Shown piece after piece: positions 24,201 through 34,800 of a DNA stretch of 64,000 bases. This DNA is from Anarhynchus alexandrinus (Eukaryota; Chordata; Aves; Charadriiformes; Charadriidae), in the NCBI GenBank assembly GCA_008711295.1, contig VUYV01000036.1:1272646-1336645 (forward strand), in the 5' to 3' direction. Position numbers and translations under genes: made by a program. Within the stretch, counting starts at the first letter, position 1, and each line of letters begins with the position of its first letter. The notes beneath the pieces were generated by a model. The model worked only from the letters and a program-made list of their open reading frames with translations. It had not been told where the DNA came from and did no database searches.

Positions 24201-27200
24201 TGAACAATTTATTGTAAAATTACTACAAGACAACAAGAAGCACAGTTTACAATTTAATTGTAAATAAAAATTTACATTTAATACCCAGGAACTGTAAGGA
24301 AGCAGATACTAAGCCTTCCAATTACTGAAAAAGTTTTACTTATTAAATTTATTTGCATAGGAAAACAATATTTTCTTTCAGTGTTGACAAATATCGAAAG
24401 ATGCTTTGTGTCAGAATATTTCCTACAGAGGCTCAAATCTTCAAGTTTATCATGTAGCATGCATGCATAAGTTTATATAAATGACATTAATCATGAGAAG
24501 CATTTTCCTTTTAAAATATCATATGGAAATTAGATCCATAATTACCATTGCACAGCACCCCACAAGAAACAAATTTTCAAATTTCAACTTTGTGACTGAT
24601 TGGCAGTGCTCAAATAGAAGCACAATGGTCCTATTTTGGGATAATCCTGGGCAATGACCAGGGCCACTTAATCCCTAAAAAACATATTTCCCCTTTTGCA
24701 GTCATAGGTTTGAGGTACTTTGGCAGTGTGGCTGGCTGTGGTTTGTTAAAGAGTGCTCAGGTCAGTCCAGCAACCAGTGACTCATTTAATTTACAAAATG
24801 GAGAAAATCTTACTATTTATGATGGAACCCAATTACAATTGACATGAAAGATTTTTTTCTAGAGCTCTTACAGGTCTTATAGAAAAAAGCTTTTCTGTGT
24901 GGTTATTTCTACAACTCATATTTTGCAGAAATAACTATACTGTAATAAAACTTTAGAGTAAACAGAAAAAGTGCATTTGGTTTTTCTTGTCCCCGCGCCT
25001 TAAACCTTTTAAAAAAAAGTTTTCTCTTTCCTGCTGAACGGATTAAAGTCTTCTGATTTGGTTTTGCCCTCCGCAAGGTTCCTGTGTATTTAAGGACAGT
25101 GCCATCCTGTGGCTCCAGGCACTACTGCAAGATCAACGCAATCTGAGTGAAGGACCATTTTGTGCCATCTATTATAAAATTTCCCTCACAGCTAATTTTT
25201 ACCCCACCAGATCTGACAGTAGCTGTATGTGTTATTGAAGACAAATGGACTAAATAGTTGCTGAAGTCTTAACAAGGTGGCCTCCTGCGATACATCTTCT
25301 GTTAGATACTTTGTTCCTGTTTGAGAGCGTGTTCAGACAAAGATATGGAAAAGACAGGTAGGTGACAACAGAATTTCAAATTGGAATCAACACTTCAATA
25401 ACATCAAAAGCAAAAAGCTTTTTTTCCTGCTGCTTATGTCTACTGTTCATATTTTGGCTGGGGAACTATCTATTTGATGGCAATAGCCACACGAAAAATA
25501 GTTTTCACTGTGACTTAGGGAAAGCTATACTTCTGAAGTGTCAGGTATTCTGGAATTCTGGAATAACTTTTTCCATTTTCTAAATCTGTGGGCCACATTC
25601 ACAGTAGGAAAATTAAGTGAATATAACATTATTAGTATGTGATGACTCAATTACCCCAGAAGCCATTGAACTATTCTTAACAGAATTGCACTTGCTTTCT
25701 GCTTATATAGCTGATTTTCTGTGGTATGCTACGCTGATATTTGTAGTTATAAATAAAAAAATCTGGAGACACCTGGAAATGTCTCTTAAATTTTACTTGT
25801 ACATTTGGACTATCTAACATAACTTTACATTATGAAAAATAAAGATATTTAAACAACGGAGAGTTAGCTTCTTCCACCTAAACACAGCATTTTTGTTCTT
25901 AGTGCTGCAGAAATAGTTACTCTGAGTCTTGATGTATGCTCGTATCTCCTGATGGTCCATCCATCAGTGTGCCCAGACAGTTAAGGATGATAAGCACCTA
26001 CAGTGAGTACGTACCCCAGCTAAGGTAGTCTCTGTTCTGTTTTGCATCAGACGGACAGAATGACAACCTAAAAATCTACGGTGAAGAAGTTCCTGTTGCT
26101 TAATGTCCATTCAGGCAATAACAGAAGTATATGTAACGGTTATTTTAAGAAAGGTAAAAAGCTGATTTGTACTCAGCAAGTATAAGGATACATTGGGGGT
26201 ATTTCTTAAAACACATGGTAGTCTAAAGCAGGTGATGCCTTATGCAGGTTTCTACATTTCTTATTCAAGGATATATTGAAATTTGAAGATTTTGTAACTG
26301 AGTGAGCAAAACTTCAAAACCTTTCTTTTTAACTGATTATGGATGTGCATCCATATCTGTGACTCCTAAATAATAGTTTCAAAATAGGGAGAATATTGCA
26401 CATATATCCAAGGATATATCTCAGTACAGACAAACTCTAAGCCAGAGCCCACTGGATTTGTGAGTTTGTTTGTTTTGTTAAATAACACTCTGACTGGTAC
26501 AACAAATATTATCACTGTTATTTTTAAACAAGTTGGGAATGCCAATTGTTAGATACAGTGATTAAAGAAAACAAGTGTCATCTCTACACCACTCCCCAAA
26601 TAAATCATAGGTGGTAAATATAAAATCAGTTTGCTTCTAGAGAAAAAGAAAAAAAAACCTTACTTTTGAGCAGCTGGGCTGAGTAAGAGAGATTGGTTTC
26701 CCCATTGATTTTACTTTCCCTGCAGCCTTCAAAGCAGATTCTGTTCTCTGAAGTGCTGCATATACTTACAGCACTCTATAAATAAATGCTACTATATGCA
26801 TCTATTTCTGATTAAAATCCTGTGTAAATATATATGGAAATTAGGTGCTGCTCCCAGGCATCCTGACAAGCTGCTAATGCAAGTTCCTGCTGCTGCAAAG
26901 GTTATGTACTTCTGATCTCACAGACTTCCCACGATAGCAACAACAAGGGTTAAGGAAATTGGTCTACGGATTAATTAAAAATAAATATATAGAATAACCA
27001 GCTGATTTCTAAAGAGGCTTGCAACAACTAGAACCATATGGAGATCGTGAAGAGATATTAATTTTACAGTGGTCTAGAATCGTATTAGCTACAAGTGATG
27101 TTAGCAAATGCAGTTAAGAACAAATTGCCAGCAGTGAGAGTTGTTAGTAGAAAAGCTTCAAGGCAAATAAAAGCTCCAGCAGTGGAGTGATTTAAAATTG

Positions 27201-30041
27201 GATGGAACAAAGCACTAAAAATTATACCGCAGGGAACTACTCTGAAAAAAAAAAACAAACCCAAAACTTCATGTTGTTTTTCTCAGAGTTCCCTAGAGCT
27301 AACACTTTGCTAACACTGAGAAACCCACAACTTAAGCAGCATTTCACAGTCCCTCAAGTAAGTAGAGAGAACTAACATTTCCATTCTCCAACGTATAGCA
27401 CCTCTGAAACAGCAAAAGATTACTGTGAAATTATTATAACTATGATAGGACACTGAATGCTCTCACATTGTAAAAACAGTCCACTCTCCACCTAGGTTGT
27501 TACACCACCACTGCTTACCTGCTCCCATTACATTTCTGAATCTGACTGCATATACCCAAATATAACCATTTGTTTGCCTGGGTCATACTTAATTTTGCAT
27601 TTATTTTTTCTAGCCTGGAGTTGTGTGGGCAACCTCTCTAAAGCACGCTCACTTATTTAACGTCCTACCTACTTCTTTTGCGTGCCATCCGCCACGTGTC
27701 GAATGCTCCATGCTATCCTCATTCAATCAGGCTCATGTCAAAACTGGAAGTCAGTTACTCAGATTCACTGTAGGGTAAATATCTGCAACTATCTTTTCTA
27801 ATCTCTCTGCACTTTGAAGAACTATTTAATTGCAGCCAGAGTGAAAATACCCCATGGTCTGACCACCCATGGTGGTGGGTACAAAGCTTATTTTTTTCTG
27901 TACTAATAAAAATAAATGCATGATGAGTTGCCTTGTCTTCTCCCATTCCTCTTAAAATCCACCAGACTTTATACTCCTATTAATTCACTTAACAGAAACT
28001 GAAGGCATTCAACCTTAACCCCCCCACAAAAATGCACCGGTTCTGACTGAACAAGTCATTCTCATGGCAATGGAATTGTGCTCCCCATGACAGACATGAA
28101 CCCAGCCATGTGTTCCAGGAAAACTTAGGGAGCAGGATCATGTATCCAGCCCGCAGCAGCCTCCATATCGCCTTGCCATCTAGTGCCATAGCTTTGAGCT
28201 TTTTCTAAGTCGGCGGTTAAGGGATCTTTTTTTATTGCCTTCTTTATTCCTGAAAAAATGCTTTATTTAGCTAATACAAAAACAGAGACAGCAACACTAT
28301 CAGCTTTAAAAGAAAATAGTAAAACCTGTTTTGTTGGGGAAAAAAAAAAGTTGGAGTCAGCACTTATCTTCAAATGCATGCAGCATTTGAGATGCGGGCA
28401 TGCAATTTCACTGTAAGCACATCACTGTTTAGGCCGAGTAACTTAACTCTCTTACTTTGCATTTGCTAATACTGAATTGCACTGTAACATCATGCAGTAT
28501 CATGAAACCCTCCTGCAATTCTTTCTTTTTTGCTACATTAAATAATTTGGTGTTGACAGCAAACTCTGTCATCTCCCTTTTCCCCAGCTCATTTGTGAAT
28601 ACACTAAAAATGAAAAAACTTCCTGGTAAGTAAGTAACTTTCAAAATCAACCACTTATCATAGAATCATAGAGTAGTTTAGGTTGGAAGGGACCATAACG
28701 ATCATCTAGTTCCAACCCCACTGCCATGGACAGGGACACCTCCCACTAGACCAGGTTGCTCAAAGCCCCATCCAACCTGGCCTTCAACACTTCCAGGGAT
28801 GAGGCATCCACAGCTTCTCTACGCAATTTGTTCCAGTGTCTCATCAAAGATCAGCTTTGTTCTAAGAGTCCTAGGTGTGGAACACTGTCCGAAACCGTCT
28901 TATAAAATCCAGGAACATCAGCAGCACAATTGCTAGGACAAATATCACTTTTATGGAGCATTTACAGCATGGACAAAGCTTTAAAGGCAAGACTACGCTT
29001 TCCTCATTGTCATAAAATGACTTTCTGAGGCCAAAAAACTTACTATGTTATAGGAACGTTTTGAGTCCACAAGGGGCTTCTGTCACTTCAGCTATATTGA
29101 TCATGTCTCACATTTTTTTCATACCTCTCTACTTAAGCGGAACAAGAGAGGAAAAAGCTCTGTAGGCATTTGTTGCTAAGCTATGGTAATCACATAGTTA
29201 TACTGACACACACATAGAGGTTATGTTGCTGCGTACCCCTTCATCAGTTTCATCCGTATGCATGTGAGGATGCTGTATTACCTGAACAGATGAAACAGTC
29301 GAAGCAGGATGCTTTTCACATGCAAAACAAGCCACCCGTTGGCGAGAGAGAAATTCCACTTTTTCTGCTGAGGCTGGCAAAGCTGCAACCTCCCGAAGAC
29401 CGGCAGGCTTTCAGAGCAGTGCCCCAATGGCCGGTGCCTTCCCGAGGCCGAGAGCCCCAAAGCCCCGTTACCCACCCTACTTCCCGCCGGTCAGGCCGAC
29501 GCGCGCAGCGCCCCACGCACCGGTCCCGGGGACACCTCAGCGCCCGCCTTTCCCCTCGGGGCTGCCCCAGCCCGGCCGCCACTGCTCCCCTCACCGGCAG
29601 GGCAGAGGAGGCCCCGGGGGCCGGGAGGTGCCGGTCGGACCCGGCAGCAGAGGGGAACTGCCCCTCCCCCTCCTCCCCTCGCCTTCCCCCGGGGCAACCG
29701 CCCGCCCCTCAGAGCCCGGCGCCACGGAGGACCCCCGGCGCTGCAGGCGGCGGAGGCATAGCGGCGGCTCTCACCGGGACGCCCCGCTGCCGGGCGCTCT
29801 GGGCGATATACTCCAGCCGGCGGGCCACGCTGCTCCGCGCTGCCCCGGCCGCCCCCTTCCGGCTGCCCAGCCGCAGCGACACCCGCGCCCGGTCCGGGCC
29901 GGCGCTCAGCTCCGCGCTGCCGCTGACGTGCACCTCCCGCCCGGACGGCGCCGGGGGGTCGCCGCGTCCCGCCGGGGCCGGGGTCGAGGCCGGGAGGAGC
30001 TCGGCGAAGAGGCGGGCGGGAGGCGGCGCGGGCAGCGCCAT
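17939..30041 (-). CDS. IRAK1BP1: IRAK1BP1 (SIMPL), 4 exons, 244 aa
   Basis: Exons on the - strand: 30041-29775, 23506-23441, 19310-19180 and 18209-17939. Lengths 267+66+131+271 give 244 codons plus stop with all phases matching. The human protein is about 260 aa. The SIMPL (DUF541-type) fold starts at about residue 36 (REVHVSGSAELSAGPDRA) and continues through SSVARRLEYIAQS, TVTEDFSRVENTYQMEAE, FGKMQNICNLLIEKL, ISPPHFYHTPEAVDTLRRQ and KAQEVCRLFGQSLGKPLLI. These are the positions conserved in mammalian IRAK1BP1 as I recall it. The tail ends KGKENRRNK, a basic stretch that could aid nuclear import. In mammals the protein binds IRAK1 and modulates NF-kB signalling. The start lies in a perfect Kozak context (GCCGCCATGG). 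Introns of 6268, 4130 and 970 bases contain nothing else I recognise except CR1 relics in intron 1. Confidence 0.96.
18210..19179 (-). other. IRAK1BP1 intron 3
   Basis: GT-AG intron with donor GTAAGT. One undetermined base sits at 18692. I see no other feature in it. Confidence 0.85.
19180..19310 (-). CDS. IRAK1BP1: IRAK1BP1 exon 3 (residues 112-154)
   Basis: Acceptor GTTCACTCCCAG and donor CG|GTAAGT. It encodes VCIIFSDFGKMQNICNLLIE and the ISPPHFYHTPEAVDTL stretch, close to the human pattern. Leaves in phase 2. Confidence 0.96.
19311..23440 (-). other. IRAK1BP1 intron 2
   Basis: GT-AG intron with donor GTACGT. It is AT-rich and I see no exon, repeat family or RNA gene in it; short open frames near 19787-20020 and 20162-20350 have no coding support. 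Confidence 0.7.
23441..23506 (-). CDS. IRAK1BP1: IRAK1BP1 exon 2 (residues 90-111)
   Basis: Acceptor CTTTGTTTTAG and donor GAG|GTACGT bound 66 bases, phase 0 to 0, encoding ENMTVTEDFSRVENTYQMEA and neighbours. Human has NITVTKDFRRVEN at this place. Confidence 0.95.
28430..28640 (-). mobile_element. Ancient CR1-type LINE relic
   Basis: On the - strand the degraded peptide FSVFTNELGKREMTEFAVNT followed by KLFN matches the CR1 reverse-transcriptase stretch LFNIFINDL....TL.KFADDTKL. Frameshifts and changes show great age. It abuts a much younger CR1 copy at 28657 in IRAK1BP1 intron 1. Confidence 0.6.
28657..28845 (-). mobile_element. CR1 LINE 3' fragment in IRAK1BP1 intron 1
   Basis: Antisense CR1 3' end starts ATCATAGAATCATAGAGTAG, with the GGTTGGAAGGGACC block and CCAGGTTGCTCAAAGCCCCA. 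It is 5'-truncated. It is in the same orientation as the host gene. Confidence 0.95.
29775..30041 (-). CDS. IRAK1BP1: IRAK1BP1 exon 1 (residues 1-89)
   Basis: Starts with MALPAPPPARLFAELLPAST in a GCCGCCATGG context and ends in phase 0 at GTCCCG|GTGAGA. REVHVSGSAELSAGPDRARV and SSVARRLEYIAQS are the family-conserved parts; the Pro/Ala-rich segment between residues 18 and 33 is variable. Confidence 0.96.
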
Positions 30042-30179
30042 GGCGGCGGGCCCCTCACGGCACCATGGCAACCCACGCCAGCGCGCCCGCTGCACCCTGG
30101 GAGGCGCCCACGTGACACATTCCCTTCCGCTCCCTATCGCCACCCCCCGGCCGCGCGAGCGCCAGACCGAGACTCCTCC

Positions 30180-30257
30180 CCGCCATGATAGGTACCGAGG
30201 CGGAAGTTCCTCTGTTCTCCCGCCGAAGGGGGTCCGCCATGACAGTTACCGAGGCAG
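30180..30257. repeat. Duplicated 24-bp motif with YY1-like core upstream of IRAK1BP1
   Basis: Two 24-base copies (30180-30203 and 30234-30257) sit 54 bases apart and agree at 21 of 24 positions. Both begin CCGCCATGA and contain TACCGAGGC. They lie 140-215 bases upstream of the IRAK1BP1 start codon. Confidence 0.8.
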
Positions 30258-30333
30258 GGCGCCCCCGGCGGTTGGGCAAAGAGGTTGAGGCGGGCGGCTG
30301 GGCCGCAGCCCTTAGCAAGGCGGTGGCGGGGGA

Positions 30334-30375
30334 GGTGTAGGTGTAGGTGTAGGTGTAGGTGTAGGTGCAGGTGCA
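30334..30375 (+). repeat. GGTGTA hexamer array
   Basis: Five exact GGTGTA units are followed by two GGTGCA units, at the edge of the IRAK1BP1 CpG island. The repetitive HL-type frame on the opposite strand is only the translation of this array. Confidence 0.95.
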
Positions 30376-30703
30376 TATCATTTGAGGAAAAGCTGTCCCC
30401 TTTCTACCATTTTTTACCTATTATCATGGCTTTTTTTCACCATATTAAGGTCTGGAACAACCTGAGGGTGTGAAGAGGAGCACTAGAGAAAGGGCCGTCG
30501 TTGCCGTCTGTGGAGGTTGGATGGGGTTTTGTTGTGCCGCAGCAAGTCCTCTGCTGGTGGCAGAGGTGATTAAAACCCATTCTAGTGTCAGTGCTGCTGG
30601 TTCTTCAGGGAAGGGTCTTGTCAGCACACACGTGTGCTTTGCTAATGTCTGCTCACCGAGTCCTGCTAATGCTGCCCTCGCCTTAGGAAAGGCTTCTCAG
30701 AGG

Positions 30704-31000
30704 CTCACAGAATGCTTGAGGTGGGAAGAGAGCTCTTGAGAGGGGAGTCCAGCCCCTGGCCCAAGCAGGGTCAGCCAGAGCAGGTTACCCAGGATGATGT
30801 CTGGTTGGGTTTTGAATATTTCAAAGGATGGAGACTCCAGAACCTCTCTGGGCAACCCAGGCCTGTGCTTGACTACGCTCACAGTAAAAATAAAAGTGTT
30901 TTGTTATGTTCACATGGAGTTTCACATGTTTTAATCTGTTTTAATCAATTGTGTCCTGTCCTGTTACTGGGCACCACTGAGAAGAGCCCGTCTCCCTTGT
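30704..31000 (-). mobile_element. CR1 LINE 3' fragment (older subfamily)
   Basis: The sequence is diverged from the common CR1 3' end but keeps its order: TCACAGAATGCTTGAGGTGG, then CAAGCAGGGTCAGCCAGAGC, then GTTTTGAATATTTC and CCTCTCTGGGCAACCCAGGC. It is a different CR1 subfamily from its neighbour at 31024. Confidence 0.85.
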
Positions 31001-31023
31001 TTTCCTTCCCTCAGGCATTTATA

Positions 31024-31815
31024 TAGAATCATAGAATGGTTAGAGTTGGAAGGGACCTTAAAGATCATCTCATTCCAACCCCACTGCCATGGGCGGGGAC
31101 ACCTCCCACTAGACCAGGTTGCTCAAAGCCCTGTCCAACCTGGCCTTGAACACTTCAGGGATGGGGCATCTACAATTTCTCTGGGCAACCTGTTCCAGTG
31201 CCTCACCACCCTCATAGTGAAAAATTTCTTCTTGATAACTAATGTAAATCTCCCCTCTTCCAGTTTGAAGCCATTACCCCTCATCCTACCACTACCTGCC
31301 TTTGTAAAAAGTCCCTCTCCAGCTTTCATTGTTATATCTCTACAGCTGTACATTGATAAGATGCCCCTGAGCTGTCTCCAGGCTATACAGTCCCAGCTCT
31401 CTCAGCCCTTCCTCACAGGAGAGTCCCTTCATCATCTTCGTGGCCTTTTGTTGGACTCTCTCCAGTATGTCCATGTCTCTCTTGTACTGGGGAGCCCAAA
31501 ACAGGACACAGCACTCCAGGTGTGTCTCACCAGTGCTGAACAAAGGGAAAGGACCACCTCCCTTGACCTGCTGGCAACGCTTCTCCTAATCCAGCCCAGG
31601 ATGCTTTTGGCCTGCTTTGCCACATGGGTGCATGATCAGCTTGTTGTCCACCAGGACCCCCAAGTCCTTTTCTGCTTTCCAGCCAGTCAGGCCCCAGCAT
31701 GTACTGGTGCACAGGCTTGCTCCTCCCCAGACACAGGATTTGACATTTCCCCTTGCTGAACTTCATGAGATGCCTCTCAGCTCAGTTCTCTAGCTTGTCC
31801 AAGTGACTATGAATT
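31024..31815 (-). mobile_element. CR1 LINE fragment with broken reverse-transcriptase end
   Basis: The antisense 3' terminus (TAGAATCATAGAATGGTTAG) is followed by about 790 bases carrying the C-terminal part of the CR1 ORF2 on the - strand. Recognisable pieces are [35 protein letters not shown] and NRLPREIVDAPSL. They lie in different frames, so the copy is dead. Confidence 0.95.
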
Positions 31816-34800
31816 GACTAGCTCAGTGACTAGCTCCGTATGTCTAGTCTCGTTTGTATGAGGATTTTTGGGAAGGACTTTGGATATGTCATTACTGTTT
31901 ACATTTGTGGTACATTGTGTTTTGATCACCTGAAATCTGGAATATGGCACAGATACTGGAAGCTGATGATACTGTATGATTAGACACGGTCTTGCAGCCT
32001 TCAGAATTCACGTTGCAAATGTTGGAAAGTCTGTGTGACATGATACAGATAAATATTGCTATATGCTCCTTCTAGATAAAAACATGACATGTAAAGACAC
32101 CAAGACCTGATTTTACAAGTCAGATGCAGATTCCTTGGAGGTAACAGGAAAGAGAAATATTAAGGGAATTGAAGCCCTGTCTTTTTTCCGCTCATTAATC
32201 TGCTTGGTGCAGTGTGTGCTTCATGTCCCATCATTAGGGAGATTCTGTACAAACTTCCTTTCCCATCATTAATATCACATCTGCCTTAAGAGGTATCAAT
32301 GACTTTTGCATGCCTCATGATTTTTTGAGTCGTCTGCCTTTGAATCTGATTTTCTCTCCAGATTTGCTGAACACTTAAAGCTTCAAATGAAATGGGTCGA
32401 AACTGTTAAGGTATTCATTACCGCTGGAGATGACACTCCATGTTTCTCAGCATGAATAACCAAAAGTAGAGACACCTAAAATTTTGAGTGTAACAGACTT
32501 TGATCAAAGTTATATGACAAGACAAGGAAGAAGCTTGTAACAGAATCCAGAAAGATTGGTGCCTAGTCACTTAACATAAATCCATTTGAGAGCTTACATG
32601 AATAAATTCTGGGCACTGCTGACTTTAAAAAAAAATATAAAAGGAAAATGAGTACAGAGGAAATTATGAATGTATATTCCTCAGAAATATATTCTTTCAT
32701 TAAACAGGGAGTTAAAAATGCTTTTGAAAGTGGTTTGTCACAGCAGTACTTTATTTTTGTTTAGCTAAGATGTTTGTAGAGGATTTACTCAAATATGTAA
32801 CAGTATCAGTAGACACACTCTGAGTATTGAATGCTGCTTATCAAGAAATCATCAATAAAGCTTTTAAAGAAGTGCTGGATAATGTAATGAAGCCAAATTG
32901 AGTACTCTCCGGGTTGATTTTGTTTGTTCAAGACTATTCTGATTTAACTGTTGATTATAAATGATTTGCCTTTTTATGAAGACGGCCTGTAGCAGACAAA
33001 ATTTGTTGTAGTAGTTACATGCATATGTGCAGATTTGCAGTGAAATCTCACATATGTTACACACTTCATAATTCAATGGTGTATGATCTTCAACTTTCTG
33101 GGAACAATGTGTTTTTTAGAAATATTGCAAAAAGGTATAATAATTAAGAGCTTAATTGGATGAATCCTAGAAGACCTTTTCTAAAACCACTTATAAAATG
33201 ACCTTAGATTAATGTATGGAAAAATACTTTTCTGTGATACAAGGTCCAGCATTATTGAGCAGTCAGCATGCGCTATAAGGACACCATACACTAAGGATAA
33301 TTTAATAACTATAGCCACATTTTTACTTTGCACTCTTTAAGGGTACTTTGTGAAGCTCCAGTTTAAGTATATTGAGAGTCTGTCACTCAGAATTTGAATA
33401 TAAAGCCAAATCTATGGATAATAAGCTTTTTCTGACTTACAGTTTGAGTAGGAGGCATTTTTGAAAATGATGGATTAAACTGTTGATTCAGAGCTGGAAA
33501 AGCTAATTTAATTGTGAATATCATTATGCTACCCTATAGTTGAATTAAAAAATTGAAAACTTATCTACAGACTATGAAGAGATGGAGAAGGTGCTAAATT
33601 GCGTGTGGGATTTGTTTTTTTCCTTAGGGAACAGATGGTTTTATGTTTGGATCTATTTCTGTATGGCAGCAGTGAAGTGCTACATTGCTTCTGACTTTTA
33701 GCAATGGAGCTGGATTTATTTAGCAAAGTAAGATTTTTGAGGTTTGGAATGTGTGTGACAAGGACACCTCTGTTAAAGCTGCTGCCGAATGCTTTTTTGT
33801 GAAAGGACAATTTGCAGTTGCCATGTTGACTGATGTCTTTCTGTTATGTGCCTCAGATGCTGACTTACTGTACTGCAAAACATTTAATGAATGGCGGCCC
33901 TATGTCATATCTATGTATTACTTGGTTATTCCTTACAATGTTTTTATGCAAAGTTGATCGGTCACTCACTTCTTACATGCCGTTGACAATCACTCTGTAG
34001 GGTAAATACATATCCACTGTAAGCCAGATTTGTTACCTTTTCAAGACCATGGGAGACTCAAAATTGAGAAGGCTATATCCAAGAAAATAGAAAATTATTC
34101 TTCAAAATCTAAAATTAATTTGTCAGCGTTCTAAATTACTGAATTCTTAACTTAATAACGATCACCAAACAGTTTCAAATTTTTACTTGAGCATTTTTTA
34201 TCTTTTAGGAAGAAACATGCATGGAAGAAAGCGAGAACAAAATTAGTAGCACTGCCCCTGCTGGTGTTTTATTTCCAATATCAAAATTTACTGGATAAGC
34301 TGGAGCCAATGTAGGACTTGGATGATTTCTGTGAAATCTTGTATTTTAAGGAAATGTGTGCCCTCAGGAGGCTTTTTTCCCCCCTCCTGGACTAATGAGA
34401 ATAACTGAGACTTGCTGAGGCTTGAGGGGAACATATTAGGGCTCACAGGAGGTGAGGCTGCTGAGAATTTTAAAGCAAAACAACGGTTTTCCGTTTAATA
34501 ACATACAGAAGTTTATAGAGAAAGAGAAACGCCTCCAGTCCTCTCACTCTGACCTTACCTACAGAATTTCCAAGGGCTACTAACAATTTCTGTAGCTCAG
34601 GAGGTTGGTCACTGGGTCTCTGCTCTAGATGTTGCTTGCTGGAAGACACACTTATGAGTAGAATTTGCAGCCCAAGTACGGGAAGTGACAGTATTGCTGG
34701 AAAACATGAATGGATTCATCGCATTTTTACTTGCCTTTAAACAGCTCAGCATCTCACAGATTCAGAAAAGACATCTGTCATTTCTTTTCCTCCCAGGCTT

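Larger units (their letters stand above)
29425..30330. promoter_or_regulatory. CpG island and promoter of IRAK1BP1
   Basis: A GC- and CpG-dense block covers IRAK1BP1 exon 1 and about 300 bases upstream. No TATA box is evident. YY1-like CCGCCAT cores lie at 30180-30186 and 30234-30240, and another ATGGCGG overlaps the start codon at 30040-30046. The long open frames on both strands here reflect the GC richness. Confidence 0.85.

Noticed and set aside
29290..30288. 332- and 253-codon open frames on the + strand over the IRAK1BP1 promoter
   Set aside because: They are Pro/Ala/Arg-rich shadows of a CpG island, antisense to the well-supported IRAK1BP1 exon 1.
30055..30381. Tyr/Thr and His/Leu repeat frames
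   Set aside because: They come from the GGTGTA hexamer array, not from a gene.
31046..31759. 237-codon + strand frame
   Set aside because: It is the antisense of a CR1 LINE; the genuine coding sense is the - strand ORF2 remnant.
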